Below, piece after piece: positions 17,509-26,343 of a stretch of 64,000 nucleotides of DNA (position 1 is the stretch's first letter; each line of letters starts with the position of its first letter). This stretch comes from JAVJQS01 sp040218815 (lineage in GTDB: Bacteria; Bacteroidota; Bacteroidia; Flavobacteriales_E; Vicingaceae): positions 28,111-92,110 of the forward strand of contig JAVJQS010000011.1 of the NCBI GenBank assembly GCA_040218815.1. The letters run 5' to 3'. Position numbers and translations under genes: made by a program. The notes beneath the pieces were generated by a model. That model was not told the origin of the DNA. It worked only from the letters and a program-made list of their open reading frames with translations, and searched no databases.

Positions 17509-18414
17509 TCAAAAATAACCTTGCTTTTTCCTGTCTTCCATAGCCGCCTCTGATCGTTTATCATCAGACCTTGTACCTCGCTCAGTAGTTCGTGTAGCAG
17601 CAACTTCTTCAATAATTTTTTCTAAAGAATCAGCTTCAGACTTTACTGCTCCTGTGCAGGTCATATCACCGATTGTTCTAAATCTCACCGTCATCTCTTT
17701 TGTAACTTCTTCGTCTTTTTGTTCAATAAAGTCACTTTTCGACATCACAACACCATCGCGAATAAAGCAATCGCGTTGATGAGAAAAATAAAGTGATGGC
17801 AACTCAATTCCTTCCGCTAGCACATATTGCCATACATCCATTTCAGTCCAATTACTGATGGGGAAAACACGGAAATTCTCTCCAAAATGTTTCATTCCAT
17901 TGAAAATATTCCATAACTCAGGTCGCTGGTTTTTTGGATCCCATTGCCCAAATTCATCACGATGAGAGAAGAAACGTTCTTTAGCGCGCGCCTTTTCCTC
18001 ATCTCTTCTAGCACCGCCCATTGCTGCATCAAATTTATTACGCTCAATAGCATCTAAAAGTGGTACTGTTTGCAAGCCATTTCTACTGGCATTGTAGCCT
18101 TTTTCCTCCACAACTTTTCCCTGATCAATAGCATCTTGAACGGATGCAACAATTAAGTTAGCACCAATTTTCTCTATAAATTGATCTCTAAACTCAATCG
18201 TTTCTGGAAAGTTATGCCCTGTATCTACATGCATTAATGGAAAGGGAATTTTAGCCGGGTAAAATGCTTTACGAGCAATATGAGCGCAAACAATCGAATC
18301 TTTTCCTCCAGAAAAAAGTAGGACTGGATTTTCAAATTGAGAGGCTACTTCTCGAACAACATATATAGCTTCAGATTCTAATTCTTTGAGATGCGTTAAG
18401 TTATAAGTCTGCAT
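17509..18414 (-). CDS. cysD: Sulfate adenylyltransferase subunit 2 (ATP sulfurylase)
   Basis: 301 residues, catalytic ATP sulfurylase subunit that makes APS from sulfate and ATP with CysN. The PP-loop is FSGGKDSIV (about residues 34-42). Further family blocks are HVDTGHNFPETIEFRD, GGARRDEEKARAKER, and the C-terminal RTTERGTRSDDK region. It starts 2 bp before the end of cysC, so cysC-cysD are tightly coupled. Confidence 0.96.
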   Translation of the reverse strand: MQTYNLTHLKELESEAIYVVREVASQFENPVLLFSGGKDSIVCAHIARKAFYPAKIPFPLMHVDTGHNFPETIEFRDQFIEKIGANLIVASVQDAIDQGKVVEEKGYNASRNGLQTVPLLDAIERNKFDAAMGGARRDEEKARAKERFFSHRDEFGQWDPKNQRPELWNIFNGMKHFGENFRVFPISNWTEMDVWQYVLAEGIELPSLYFSHQRDCFIRDGVVMSKSDFIEQKDEEVTKEMTVRFRTIGDMTCTGAVKSEADSLEKIIEEVAATRTTERGTRSDDKRSEAAMEDRKKQGYF

Positions 18415-18416
18415 AA

Positions 18417-19028
18417 TTATGCTTTGTATTTTATCAATGGTGTAATAAATTCTATAATATCTTGAGCTGATGCCTCTGCAGTTATATTTTCAGTTTTAAC
18501 TATCAAAGCTGCATTTTTAGGTGCCTCAAAAGGTGCACTAATTCCAGTAAAATCTTTTATCTCCCCTTTTCGAGCTTTAGCATAAAGCCCCTTAGTATCA
18601 CGCTCCTCACAAATCTCTAGTGGTGTATCAATAAATATTTCTAAGAAGTTGTCCGCACCAATAATTTCTTTTGCCTTTTGGCGAATTACTTTTGTTGGAC
18701 TAACAAAACAATTGATTGTAATCACTCCACAATGGAGGAACAGTTTTGAAACCTCGGCAATTCGACGTATATTCTCTGAGCGATCAGCATCAGAAAAGCC
18801 AAGATTATTGTTGATGCCAGACCTAATGTTATCGCCATCTAACAATTGGGTTAGATAGCCTTGTTGATGTAATATTTTCTCCAACACTTTTGCGATGCTA
18901 GTTTTTCCTGATCCACTTAAGCCTGTTAACCAAATCACCTTTGCATTCTGATTCAACAGTTTTTCTTTTTCTTCTTTCGGAAGAATTTCATCAAAAACTG
19001 AAAATATATTTTTCCCTTCGTCTTTCAT
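18417..19028 (-). CDS. cysC: Adenylylsulfate (APS) kinase
   Basis: 203 residues. It phosphorylates APS to PAPS. The P-loop is GLSGSGKTS. LLDGDNIRSGINNNLGFSDADR binds APS, and FIDTPLEICEERDTKGLY is the lid region. An in-frame ATG exists 81 bp further upstream, but 19028 is preferred: the product then begins MKDEGKNIFSVFDEIL as in related enzymes, and a TAAATTTG promoter box (19037-19044) lies between the two ATGs. No PAPS/APS reductase or sulfite reductase gene is in the window, so assimilation or sulfotransfer genes must be elsewhere. Confidence 0.93.
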   Translation of the reverse strand: MKDEGKNIFSVFDEILPKEEKEKLLNQNAKVIWLTGLSGSGKTSIAKVLEKILHQQGYLTQLLDGDNIRSGINNNLGFSDADRSENIRRIAEVSKLFLHCGVITINCFVSPTKVIRQKAKEIIGADNFLEIFIDTPLEICEERDTKGLYAKARKGEIKDFTGISAPFEAPKNAALIVKTENITAEASAQDIIEFITPLIKYKA

Positions 19029-19036
19029 CAAGCCGA

Positions 19037-19044
19037 CAAATTTA
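19037..19044 (-). promoter_or_regulatory. -7 promoter box of the cysC-cysD-cysN operon
   Basis: Minus-strand TAAATTTG, 8 bp before the preferred cysC ATG, with a TTTT run about 18 bp further upstream as a weak -33. It decides the shorter cysC start. Confidence 0.55.
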
Positions 19045-19137
19045 ATGAATATTGAAGTGGCTAAAAAGTTATTCTGACAGAGGAAACTTGAACTTATTTT
19101 CAATTCCACTTCACTATAAATTCACAACAAATTCAAC

Positions 19138-19145
19138 TATCTTTG
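19138..19145 (+). promoter_or_regulatory. -7 promoter box of deoC
   Basis: TATCTTTG fits TAnnTTTG and lies 22 bp before the TTG start of deoC, in the 139-bp divergent spacer with cysC. Confidence 0.5.
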
Positions 19146-19167
19146 AATTTCACGAAAAAGAAAATTA

Positions 19168-20055
19168 TTGGATTTTAAAAACAGTCCTAAAATAGATCAA
19201 GTTGGCTTAGTTGAGCGTGCTGCAAGATTTAAAACACGCAGCATTAAAAAAGAAGCAAAAATAGAAGGTTTGAAGCTTGCCTTGAGCATGATTGACCTTA
19301 CCACCTTGGAGGGGAAAGACACCATTGGAAAAGTAAAACAACTATGTTATAAAGCAACACATTTAGCCACCGGCTTAAGTACACCAAATGTAGCTGCAGT
19401 TTGCGTTTACCCAAACATGGTTGCAACCGCAAAAAAAGCCTTGGGAACATCAGCCGTAAAAGTGGCATCAGTAGCAACTGCATTTCCAAGTGGAATGTCA
19501 AGTAGAACAGTAAAATTGGAAGACACAAAAATGGCTGTTGAAAGTGGTGCTGACGAAATTGACATGGTAATTTCTCGAGGAAAGTTTCATGAAGGGGAGT
19601 ACCAATATGTTTTTGATGAAATTGCTGCAATAAAAAAGGCGTGTGGAAAAGCTCGCTTAAAGGTTATTTTAGAAACTGGTGAATTGGGAACAGCAGATCA
19701 AGTTAGACTAGCCAGTGATATTGCGATAAAAGCAGGAGCAGATTTTATTAAAACCTCTACCGGAAAAATTTCACCTGCTGCCACGATGCCAGTAACCTTA
19801 TTGATGCTTGAGGCAATAAAAGATCATTATTTAAAAACCGGTAAAATGGTTGGAATGAAACCTGCTGGAGGCATCTCAGATGCTAAAACAGCCTTACATT
19901 ATTTAGTTATGTTACAAGAAACCTTGGGAAACGACTGGATGAGTAATGAGTGGTTTCGTTTTGGGGCGAGCAGGTTGGCTAATGATATTTTAATGCAGTT
20001 GAAAAAGCAAGAAACTGGAATTTATCAATCAGCTGATTACTTTTCGAAGAGCTAA
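19168..20055 (+). CDS. deoC: Deoxyribose-phosphate aldolase
   Basis: 295 residues, long DeoC form. It splits 2-deoxyribose-5-phosphate into glyceraldehyde-3-phosphate and acetaldehyde. The Schiff-base lysine is in DFIKTSTGK, the activating lysine in GMKPAGGIS, and the conserved acidic residues in DEIDMVISRG and LKVILETGEL. The start is TTG at 19168, supported by the promoter box just upstream and by the lack of any earlier Met; the next Met falls inside the barrel. An aldehyde dehydrogenase gene follows and would oxidise the acetaldehyde. Confidence 0.95.
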   Translation: MDFKNSPKIDQVGLVERAARFKTRSIKKEAKIEGLKLALSMIDLTTLEGKDTIGKVKQLCYKATHLATGLSTPNVAAVCVYPNMVATAKKALGTSAVKVASVATAFPSGMSSRTVKLEDTKMAVESGADEIDMVISRGKFHEGEYQYVFDEIAAIKKACGKARLKVILETGELGTADQVRLASDIAIKAGADFIKTSTGKISPAATMPVTLLMLEAIKDHYLKTGKMVGMKPAGGISDAKTALHYLVMLQETLGNDWMSNEWFRFGASRLANDILMQLKKQETGIYQSADYFSKS

Positions 20056-20139
20056 CACAATTAACTATGAAAGAGATTCATAGAAAATGGAGAAAACTAA
20101 ATTTTGAATACAAGACACTGATAACTGATCATAAACTAC

Positions 20140-21609
20140 ATGGCAAAAGAAAATAGTTTTTCATTAAAATTTGATAGTAACTGGAAGTATTCAGCTGCAC
20201 CTGAAAGCACTGACCATATTTTGCTAAAGGAAAAATATGAGCTTTTTATTGACGGTAAATTTGTAGCTCCCCAGTCTCAAAAATATTTTGACTCTATAAA
20301 TCCAGCTACAGAAAAACCCATTGCAAAAGTTGCAGAAGCGAATGAAAAAGATGTAGATAAAGCTGTAAAGGCTGCACGCAAAGCATTCCCTATTTGGTCG
20401 AAATTGGAAGCTAAAGAACGGGGAAAGTATTTATTTAGAATTGCTAGATTGATTCAGGAGAAATCAAGAGAGTTTGCCGTAATTGAATCAATGGATGGAG
20501 GAAAACCCATTCGTGAATCTAGGGATATCGACATTCCTTTAGCGGCTGCTCACTTTTTTTATTATGCAGGTTGGGCAGATAAATTAGACTATGCATTCCC
20601 CAATAGAAAAGTAAGTCCTTTAGGAGTAGCTGCACAAATTATTCCTTGGAATTTTCCTCTTTTAATGGCGGCTTGGAAAATTGCTCCAGCTTTAGCATGT
20701 GGAAATTGCATTGTTTTAAAACCTGCTGAAACCACTTCATTAACTGCCTTAAAACTAGCTGGAATCATTCAAGAGGCTGGACTACCTGATGGTGTTGTTA
20801 ACATTATAACAGGTGCAGGAAAAACAGGAGAAGCTTTAGTTAATCACTCTGATATTGATAAAATTGCCTTCACGGGCTCAACTGAAGTTGGCAAAAAGAT
20901 TCAAAAAGCAATTTCGGGCACCAAAAAGAAAGCTACCTTAGAACTCGGAGGGAAAGCTGCTAATATCATTTTTGACGATGCGCCCATTGATCAGGCTATA
21001 GAAGGCATTATCAATGGCATTTTCTTTAATCAAGGACACGTGTGTTGTGCAGGATCTCGCTTGTTAGTTCAAGAAAATATTTACAAAGTAGTGCAACAAA
21101 AGCTAAAAGCACGTCTTGAAACGCTGATTGTTGGAGACCCACTAGATAAAAACACCGATGTTGGAGCTATTAATTCTAAAAATCAACTTGATACAATCAA
21201 TAAATATCTTAAAATTGGGAAGGAAGAAGGACTAGACAGCTACCAAGTAAAACATAAGTTTCCCAAAAAAGGATTTTTTTGCGCTCCTACTCTATTTTTT
21301 GATGTTTCGCAGGCTAGTCGTTTAGCACAAGAAGAAATTTTTGGGCCTGTCTTAGCTATTCAAACTTTTAGAACAGTTGACGAAGCCATTGAAAAAGCTA
21401 ATAATACACCTTATGGTCTATCAGCCGGTGTTTGGACAGATAAAGGCTCTAAAGCTTTTAACCTCAGTAGCCAACTTAAGGCTGGAGTTGTTTGGGCAAA
21501 CACCTTTAACAAATTTGATCCTACTTCACCATTTGGTGGCTATAAGGAAAGCGGTTTTGGTCGAGAAGGTGGGATGCATGGATTAGAGGCATATTTGAAT
21601 TTCGATTGA
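20140..21609 (+). CDS. NAD(P)-dependent aldehyde dehydrogenase
   Basis: 489 residues, full-length ALDH. Motifs: the cofactor-binding IPWNFPLLMAAWKIAPALACGN, FTGSTEVGKKI, catalytic Glu in ELGGKAANIIF (about residue 269), and catalytic Cys in NQGHVCCAGSRL (about residue 304). Bridging PFGGYKESGFGRE is near the C-terminus. It is 84 bp downstream of deoC in the same direction; the pair suggests acetaldehyde from deoxynucleoside breakdown goes to acetate. It has no signal peptide or membrane segment. Substrate preference is inferred from context. Confidence 0.93.
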   Translation: MAKENSFSLKFDSNWKYSAAPESTDHILLKEKYELFIDGKFVAPQSQKYFDSINPATEKPIAKVAEANEKDVDKAVKAARKAFPIWSKLEAKERGKYLFRIARLIQEKSREFAVIESMDGGKPIRESRDIDIPLAAAHFFYYAGWADKLDYAFPNRKVSPLGVAAQIIPWNFPLLMAAWKIAPALACGNCIVLKPAETTSLTALKLAGIIQEAGLPDGVVNIITGAGKTGEALVNHSDIDKIAFTGSTEVGKKIQKAISGTKKKATLELGGKAANIIFDDAPIDQAIEGIINGIFFNQGHVCCAGSRLLVQENIYKVVQQKLKARLETLIVGDPLDKNTDVGAINSKNQLDTINKYLKIGKEEGLDSYQVKHKFPKKGFFCAPTLFFDVSQASRLAQEEIFGPVLAIQTFRTVDEAIEKANNTPYGLSAGVWTDKGSKAFNLSSQLKAGVVWANTFNKFDPTSPFGGYKESGFGREGGMHGLEAYLNFD

Positions 21610-21634
21610 AGAAAACTAAAATAGCATTAAAGAT

Positions 21635-22990
21635 TTAAGCCTCTTTATTCTTAGCTACATTAGCCTTAATGATCAACATACCAACAATACCCGCCAAGGT
21701 AGAAGCAAGTAAAATAGCCAACTTAGCTTGCGACTTTACCATGGGGTCTTGAAAAGCCAATTCTGAAATAAAAATAGACATGGTAAAGCCTATACCGGCC
21801 ATGATTGCCGCTCCTGCCAAGGTTCCCCAATTTACATTTTTAGGTAATTCTGAAATTCCCAACTTTACAAAGAGTGCAGAAAAACTCACAATTCCCAAAA
21901 ACTTACCCAATAATAAGCCAAGAATAATACCTATAGAAACTGGTTGTAATAGCTCAGACCATACTTCTGCATGAATTTCAACTCCAGAATTAGCCAATGC
22001 AAAAAGCGGCAAAATCAAAAAGGAAACAATTGGGTTCAAGGCATATTCCAATTTTTGTAAGGGCGTTTCTACTTTAGATCGCTCTTCTTTTATGTCTTCA
22101 ATAATTTCTTGTTGTTCATCGCTGATATATGCTCCACTGAGCGCTTTTGTTTTTTGCAGCTTGTTTAATAATGTATCCACCCTGCGAATAAATCCAAACT
22201 TGTTAATTTTTGCCTTACTAGGAATTGTCATTGCTAAAAGTACTCCAGCAATAGTAGCGTGGACACCAGAAAGTAAAAAGGCAACCCATAACCCACAAAT
22301 TCCTATGATGGCATAAAATGCGGTATTCCTTATTCCCAAGGCATTTCCAAGACTTAGAAAAAGAAAAAACCCTAGTCCATATTCTAAATAAAGCAAAAGT
22401 AAATTATCAGTATAAAAAAATGCAATTACTAACACCGCACCCAAATCGTCTACAATAGCTAATGCAGTTAAAAATATTTTTAAACTCAAAGGAACTTTAT
22501 TTCCCAATAAAGATAAAACTCCTAAAGTAAAAGCGATATCAGTAGCCATTGGAACACCCCAACCAGATTCAGTTGGAGTATTAAAGTTGAAAATGGCAAA
22601 AATTATTGCAGGAAAAATCATTCCTCCAACTGCTGCTGCAATTGGTAAAGATGCTTTTTTCCAGCTTGATAAATCACCAGCCATAATTTCACGCTTGATT
22701 TCAAGGCCAACGACAAAAAAGAAAATCGCCATTAGACCATCATTAATCCAATGGTGCAAATCTTTATCAATGATATGGTCTCCAAAACCAATTTTAAAAT
22801 GAGTTTCCCAAAGATGATGGTAGCTTTCAGCAAAAGGAGAGTTGACCCAGATAAGGGCAATGACTACTGCCAGAAAAAGTATAACTCCAGAAACAGGTTT
22901 GTTTCTCAATAAATTATCAACTGGGGCAAGTATTTTTTCAATAGGATAAATCTTTTCTCTAATAGATTGTTCCTTGTTTTCTTCTGGCAT
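21635..22990 (-). CDS. nhaA: Na+/H+ antiporter NhaA
   Basis: 451 residues, about 12 membrane helices. The sodium/proton site aspartates are in the TM5 segment FLTALAIVDDLGAVLVIAFFYTD (adjacent Asp-Asp), and TM4 MATDIAFTLGVL gives the characteristic assembly motif. Compared with the 388-residue E. coli protein it has a longer cytoplasmic loop of about 60 charged residues (about 265-330, LNKLQKTK through KVETPLQKLEYA), a feature of many Bacteroidota NhaA. It exports Na+ in exchange for protons, consistent with a marine or saline habitat. Confidence 0.95.
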   Translation of the reverse strand: MPEENKEQSIREKIYPIEKILAPVDNLLRNKPVSGVILFLAVVIALIWVNSPFAESYHHLWETHFKIGFGDHIIDKDLHHWINDGLMAIFFFVVGLEIKREIMAGDLSSWKKASLPIAAAVGGMIFPAIIFAIFNFNTPTESGWGVPMATDIAFTLGVLSLLGNKVPLSLKIFLTALAIVDDLGAVLVIAFFYTDNLLLLYLEYGLGFFLFLSLGNALGIRNTAFYAIIGICGLWVAFLLSGVHATIAGVLLAMTIPSKAKINKFGFIRRVDTLLNKLQKTKALSGAYISDEQQEIIEDIKEERSKVETPLQKLEYALNPIVSFLILPLFALANSGVEIHAEVWSELLQPVSIGIILGLLLGKFLGIVSFSALFVKLGISELPKNVNWGTLAGAAIMAGIGFTMSIFISELAFQDPMVKSQAKLAILLASTLAGIVGMLIIKANVAKNKEA

Positions 22991-23053
22991 TTAAACGATT
23001 TTCTTTACTCTTAAAATTTATTGATTTGCAAAAATAAAAATAGTGGCTTGGAA

Positions 23054-24682
23054 TTAGTCTATTAACAGACGTTTATTGACTACTCCTTTTCGTGTTTCAA
23101 ATTGAATAATGAAAACACCTGTAATTTCTGGTACTTTAAATCGAACATTGTTTTTCTGTTGACCAACAATTTTTTGCTGAAAAAGTTGACCCCTTATGTC
23201 ATAGATTCTAACGATTTCTAGCTCATCATCTGTTTCATTTGAAATAGTAATACTTTCTCCTTTTTTCACAGGATTTGGGAAAATAGAAAATAAATTAGAT
23301 TGATTTTTGTCTTCTTCTATTCCAACAGGAATATCAACCCGAATATAATCCTCTCTTAAAAGTGAATCACTTCCACCAGAACTTGTCGCAAGTAATTTAA
23401 CATCATAATAACCCGTATCATTAAACACAACTGTTATGGAATCTGTAATTGCTGAAGTTCCATTTATATACTGAAAAGTAGCAGGCTGAATATCCCATTG
23501 ATAATTTGCGGGAAGAAAACTTCTACTAGAATTCGAAAAATTTACAGTATCCCCATTAGCAACAATGGTGTCACTTGCAGTAAAAAATGGAATAGGGATA
23601 TCTACACGAATATAATCTTCCCTTAATAATGAATCGCTACCACTTGAGTTGGTCGCAATTAGTTTAACATCATAAGAGCCAGTACCATTAATGACAATTA
23701 TAATCGAATCTGTGGTTGATGAGGTGCCGTTTATATATTGAAATGTAGTAGGCTGAATATCCCACTGATAATTTGTAGAAAGCAAAGTGATACTTGAGTT
23801 TGAAATAGTAACAGTATCGCCGATTCCAACGACTGTATCATTTGTTGAGAATTGAGGAACCGGAACAAATAATGAAGGAACGTTTCTAACACTATCTCGA
23901 TATTGAATCGCAGAAGGAATAAAAACACCACTATCTACCGTTCCACTTATAGTAAGCGCAGGAATCTCAAATTGTGTTGTTAACCACTTATATTCACGCT
24001 GGTGGCTATTTATTCCTGTTGTAGTTGAGCCAGCATCAACTGTATCATAACCAACAATATCAGTCACTACCCGAATACAATTAAATGTACCGTAAGGAGT
24101 AGTTAAGCTCCCCCAGGCATCAACATCGTTTATTCTGTATCCTGAGCTACCTACATAGGCTCCAACAAAAACATTAGAATACTCCAAATTATATGTAGAA
24201 CTATCTCTATCTAAATAATTTAAAGGAAACTGGTAAATTTCATCTTTATCTGTTGATGATTGTATGACATTTAAGGTTGAAGGAAAAGGAAATCCTAATC
24301 CAGTGGGCACTGTTGCTGCACGATCAGTAAGAGAAAAGCTCAAAGTATCTGAGGAATAAAAATTATAAGCATCATAAAATTCAGTTCCTGAAAAATCAAT
24401 AGTATCTGCTAATTTTTCTGCAATTCGATTTGAAACATTATATGGAGATTGTGAGGAAGCGATAAATTCTCTTACACCTTGTCGAATAGGTGTTAAGCTA
24501 TCATAATTCCATGTCAGGTTTGCTCCAGATGTTTGATAATTTGAGACCACAGAAGTATCAAAAGCACCAAGACTAAATCGAAGGCTATCTCCATTGCTTG
24601 GCATATGGCTATCATCAATCGTAATTTGACTACTTAATGTAAAACTGAAAAGCAGTAAAAGTAAAACTGAAAAATTCTTCAT
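23054..24682 (-). CDS. Secreted protein with two PKD-like repeats and T9SS sorting domain
   Basis: 542 residues. Signal peptide at 1-18 (cleavage near LSS). Residues about 20-270 form an unknown beta-rich domain with repeated Thr/Ser/Tyr. Two near-identical 89-residue beta-sandwich repeats follow (about 273-450), each with FSTNDTVVGIGDTV or FTASDTIVANGDTV at the start and YDVKLIATNSSGSDS or YDVKLLATSSGGSDS, typical of PKD domains. The C-terminal 75 residues are a type A T9SS sorting domain (FSIFPNPVKKGESITI ... GVFIIQFETRKGVVNKRLLI). It is exported through the type IX system, and the tail is removed at the surface. Confidence 0.87.
   Translation of the reverse strand: MKNFSVLLLLLFSFTLSSQITIDDSHMPSNGDSLRFSLGAFDTSVVSNYQTSGANLTWNYDSLTPIRQGVREFIASSQSPYNVSNRIAEKLADTIDFSGTEFYDAYNFYSSDTLSFSLTDRAATVPTGLGFPFPSTLNVIQSSTDKDEIYQFPLNYLDRDSSTYNLEYSNVFVGAYVGSSGYRINDVDAWGSLTTPYGTFNCIRVVTDIVGYDTVDAGSTTTGINSHQREYKWLTTQFEIPALTISGTVDSGVFIPSAIQYRDSVRNVPSLFVPVPQFSTNDTVVGIGDTVTISNSSITLLSTNYQWDIQPTTFQYINGTSSTTDSIIIVINGTGSYDVKLIATNSSGSDSLLREDYIRVDIPIPFFTASDTIVANGDTVNFSNSSRSFLPANYQWDIQPATFQYINGTSAITDSITVVFNDTGYYDVKLLATSSGGSDSLLREDYIRVDIPVGIEEDKNQSNLFSIFPNPVKKGESITISNETDDELEIVRIYDIRGQLFQQKIVGQQKNNVRFKVPEITGVFIIQFETRKGVVNKRLLID
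23331..23864. repeat. Tandem 267-bp repeat encoding two PKD-like domains
   Basis: Two adjacent units (23331-23597 and 23598-23864) with the same reading frame and clearly similar DNA, for example the words ATATCAACCCGAATATAATC and ATATCTACACGAATATAATC at the unit starts. An internal duplication within the T9SS protein gene. Confidence 0.85.
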
Positions 24683-24703
24683 AAAGTTAGTTTTACCTCA
24701 AAC

Positions 24704-25318
24704 TTAACCATTAATTGCTTCAACCTCAGTAATCTGATTTGGTAACATTTCTTTAAGCATGTTTTCAATTCCAGCTTTTAATGTCATGGTGGATGAAGGG
24801 CAACCACTACATGCCCCTTTCAATACCACACTAACTTTCCCTTCATTAAAAGAATGAAAATGTATGGCACCACCATCACTTTCTACAGCTGGACGAATAT
24901 ATTCATCTAAAATATCTGAAATCTTCGCATCGATGCCTTCTAAGTCATCTCTCTTCGGAGTGGAAATAGTGCTTTTCTTTTCTTCAGCATTTTCCATTTC
25001 TATTGAAGATACCTTTACCACAACTCCATCGTTGTTTAAAAAGTCGCCTAAAAAATCACGCAATTGATGAATAACATCTTGCCACTCAATAATATCCGTT
25101 TTGGTAATGGCTACAAAATTACTTGCGATAAACACTTTTGAAATAAATGGAAAATTCAGCAACTTAGCTGCTAGTGGTGAATTGTCAAGATTATCATCTA
25201 AGCCATATTCATACACTTGTCCGTCAACCACTAAATAGCGGTTTGAAACAAATTTCATTGTGGCAGGATTTGGAGTGCTTTCAGCATAAATATTATGTGG
25301 GACTACTGTTTTTTCCAT
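24704..25318 (-). CDS. nfuA: Nfu-type iron-sulfur cluster scaffold/carrier protein
   Basis: 204 residues with the preferred start: an N-terminal Nfu_N domain (NIYAESTPNPATMKFVSNR, about residues 10-90) and a C-terminal NifU domain with the cluster-binding CxxC in LKGACSGCPSST. Nfu proteins deliver [4Fe-4S] clusters to target enzymes. An ATG 45 bp further upstream is rejected, because the -7 box of a good promoter (25333-25340) lies between it and the ATG at 25318. The gene ends 21 bp before the start of the T9SS protein gene on the same strand. Confidence 0.92.
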   Translation of the reverse strand: MEKTVVPHNIYAESTPNPATMKFVSNRYLVVDGQVYEYGLDDNLDNSPLAAKLLNFPFISKVFIASNFVAITKTDIIEWQDVIHQLRDFLGDFLNNDGVVVKVSSIEMENAEEKKSTISTPKRDDLEGIDAKISDILDEYIRPAVESDGGAIHFHSFNEGKVSVVLKGACSGCPSSTMTLKAGIENMLKEMLPNQITEVEAING

Positions 25319-25332
25319 TGCTAAATTTTTTA

Positions 25333-25363
25333 CAAAGTTAGTTAATACCGATTGCTCATTCAA
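25333..25363 (-). promoter_or_regulatory. Promoter of the nfu gene
   Basis: Minus strand TTG (25361-25363), 20 bp, then TAACTTTG (25333-25340). It ends 14 bp before the ATG at 25318 and supports that start. Confidence 0.65.
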
Positions 25364-25444
25364 TATCCTCTAAAAAGAATTAGACTATTTCCATGAAGAT
25401 TCAGCATTTTCCTCTTTATTTAGATTTGAATATCAATTGATGTT

Positions 25445-25452
25445 TAGCTTTG
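25445..25452 (+). promoter_or_regulatory. -7 promoter box of the gamma carbonic anhydrase gene
   Basis: TAGCTTTG fits TAnnTTTG, with TTTG 16 bp upstream. It contains the TTG that would otherwise be taken as a start codon and favours the ATG at 25480. Confidence 0.5.
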
Positions 25453-25479
25453 TCAGTTCACAGACTTAAAAAAATTCAC

Positions 25480-25995
25480 ATGGCTTTACTTAAAACAGTC
25501 AGAAATTGTACACCTGAATTTGGTAGGAATTGCTTTTTAGCTGAAAATGCTACTATAGTTGGAGCTGTAAAAACTGGTGATGACTGCAGTATTTGGTTTA
25601 ACGCTGTAGTTAGAGGTGACGTCAATGACATCACAATTGGAAATAAAGTCAATATTCAGGACGGGGCGGTGATTCACTGCACATTTGAAAAAACTAAAAC
25701 TATAATTGGGAATAATGTCTCAGTAGGCCACAATGCAATTGTGCATGGATGCACCATTGAAGATGATGTATTGGTTGGCATGGGTGCCATTATTATGGAT
25801 AATGTCATTGTAGAGAGCAATTGTATTATTGCTGCTGGAGCAGTTGTTACCCAAAATCAACGTTTGGAAGGTGGTTTCATTTATGCAGGAACACCAGCGA
25901 AAAAGATAAAAGCTGTTAGTGAGGAGCTTAAAAATGGTGAAATTGCTAGAATCGCAAACAATTATTTAACTTACTCCAGTTGGTTCAAAGACTAA
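25480..25995 (+). CDS. Gamma-class carbonic anhydrase-like hexapeptide protein
   Basis: 171 residues, left-handed beta-helix built of hexapeptide repeats (IVGAVK, SIWFNAVVRGDV, ITIGNKVNIQDGAVIHC, IIGNNVSVGHNAIVHGC, VLVGMGAIIMDNV), ending in a C-terminal helix. The three zinc-type histidines are in VIHC, GHNA and VHGC, matching YrdA/PaaY/gamma-CA proteins. Carbonic anhydrase or a related thioesterase-type activity is possible. An upstream in-frame TTG lies within a -7 promoter box, so the ATG at 25480 (MALLKTVRN) is used. It is divergent from the nfu gene. Confidence 0.9.
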   Translation: MALLKTVRNCTPEFGRNCFLAENATIVGAVKTGDDCSIWFNAVVRGDVNDITIGNKVNIQDGAVIHCTFEKTKTIIGNNVSVGHNAIVHGCTIEDDVLVGMGAIIMDNVIVESNCIIAAGAVVTQNQRLEGGFIYAGTPAKKIKAVSEELKNGEIARIANNYLTYSSWFKD

Positions 25996-26004
25996 AAAAT
26001 ACTT

Positions 26005-26343
26005 ATGAAAATCTATCACAATCCACGTTGTCGTAAAAGCAGAGAGACTTTAAAATTACTCGAAGAAAATTCCAGCGATATTGAAATTATCGAATATTTA
26101 AAAACTCCTCCGAGTTATGCTGAACTTAAAGATGTATTGATGAAGCTGAATATGCCGGCTTCAGGTCTTATTAGAAAGTCTGAGGCAATATTTAAAGAAA
26201 AGTTTAAAGGAAAAGAATTTTCAGAGGAAGAATGGATACAAGTTATGGTCGAAAACCCTAAATTAATTGAAAGACCTATCGTTGTTCGTAACAACAAGGC
26301 TGTAATTGGCAGACCACCTGAAAACGTGGAACAGCTTTTTTAA
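26005..26343 (+). CDS. ArsC-family reductase-like protein (glutaredoxin-type arsenate reductase)
   Basis: 112 residues, thioredoxin fold. The active-site Cys is in YHNPRCRKSRET (residue 9), and the conserved Arg/Pro region is in PKLIERPIVVRNNKAVIGRPP, as in glutathione/glutaredoxin-dependent ArsC and YfgD-like proteins. It starts 9 bp after the carbonic anhydrase gene. With no arsenite efflux or ArsR gene nearby, a true arsenic role is uncertain. Its stop overlaps by a few bases the 3' end of a small gene on the opposite strand. Confidence 0.88.
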   Translation: MKIYHNPRCRKSRETLKLLEENSSDIEIIEYLKTPPSYAELKDVLMKLNMPASGLIRKSEAIFKEKFKGKEFSEEEWIQVMVENPKLIERPIVVRNNKAVIGRPPENVEQLF

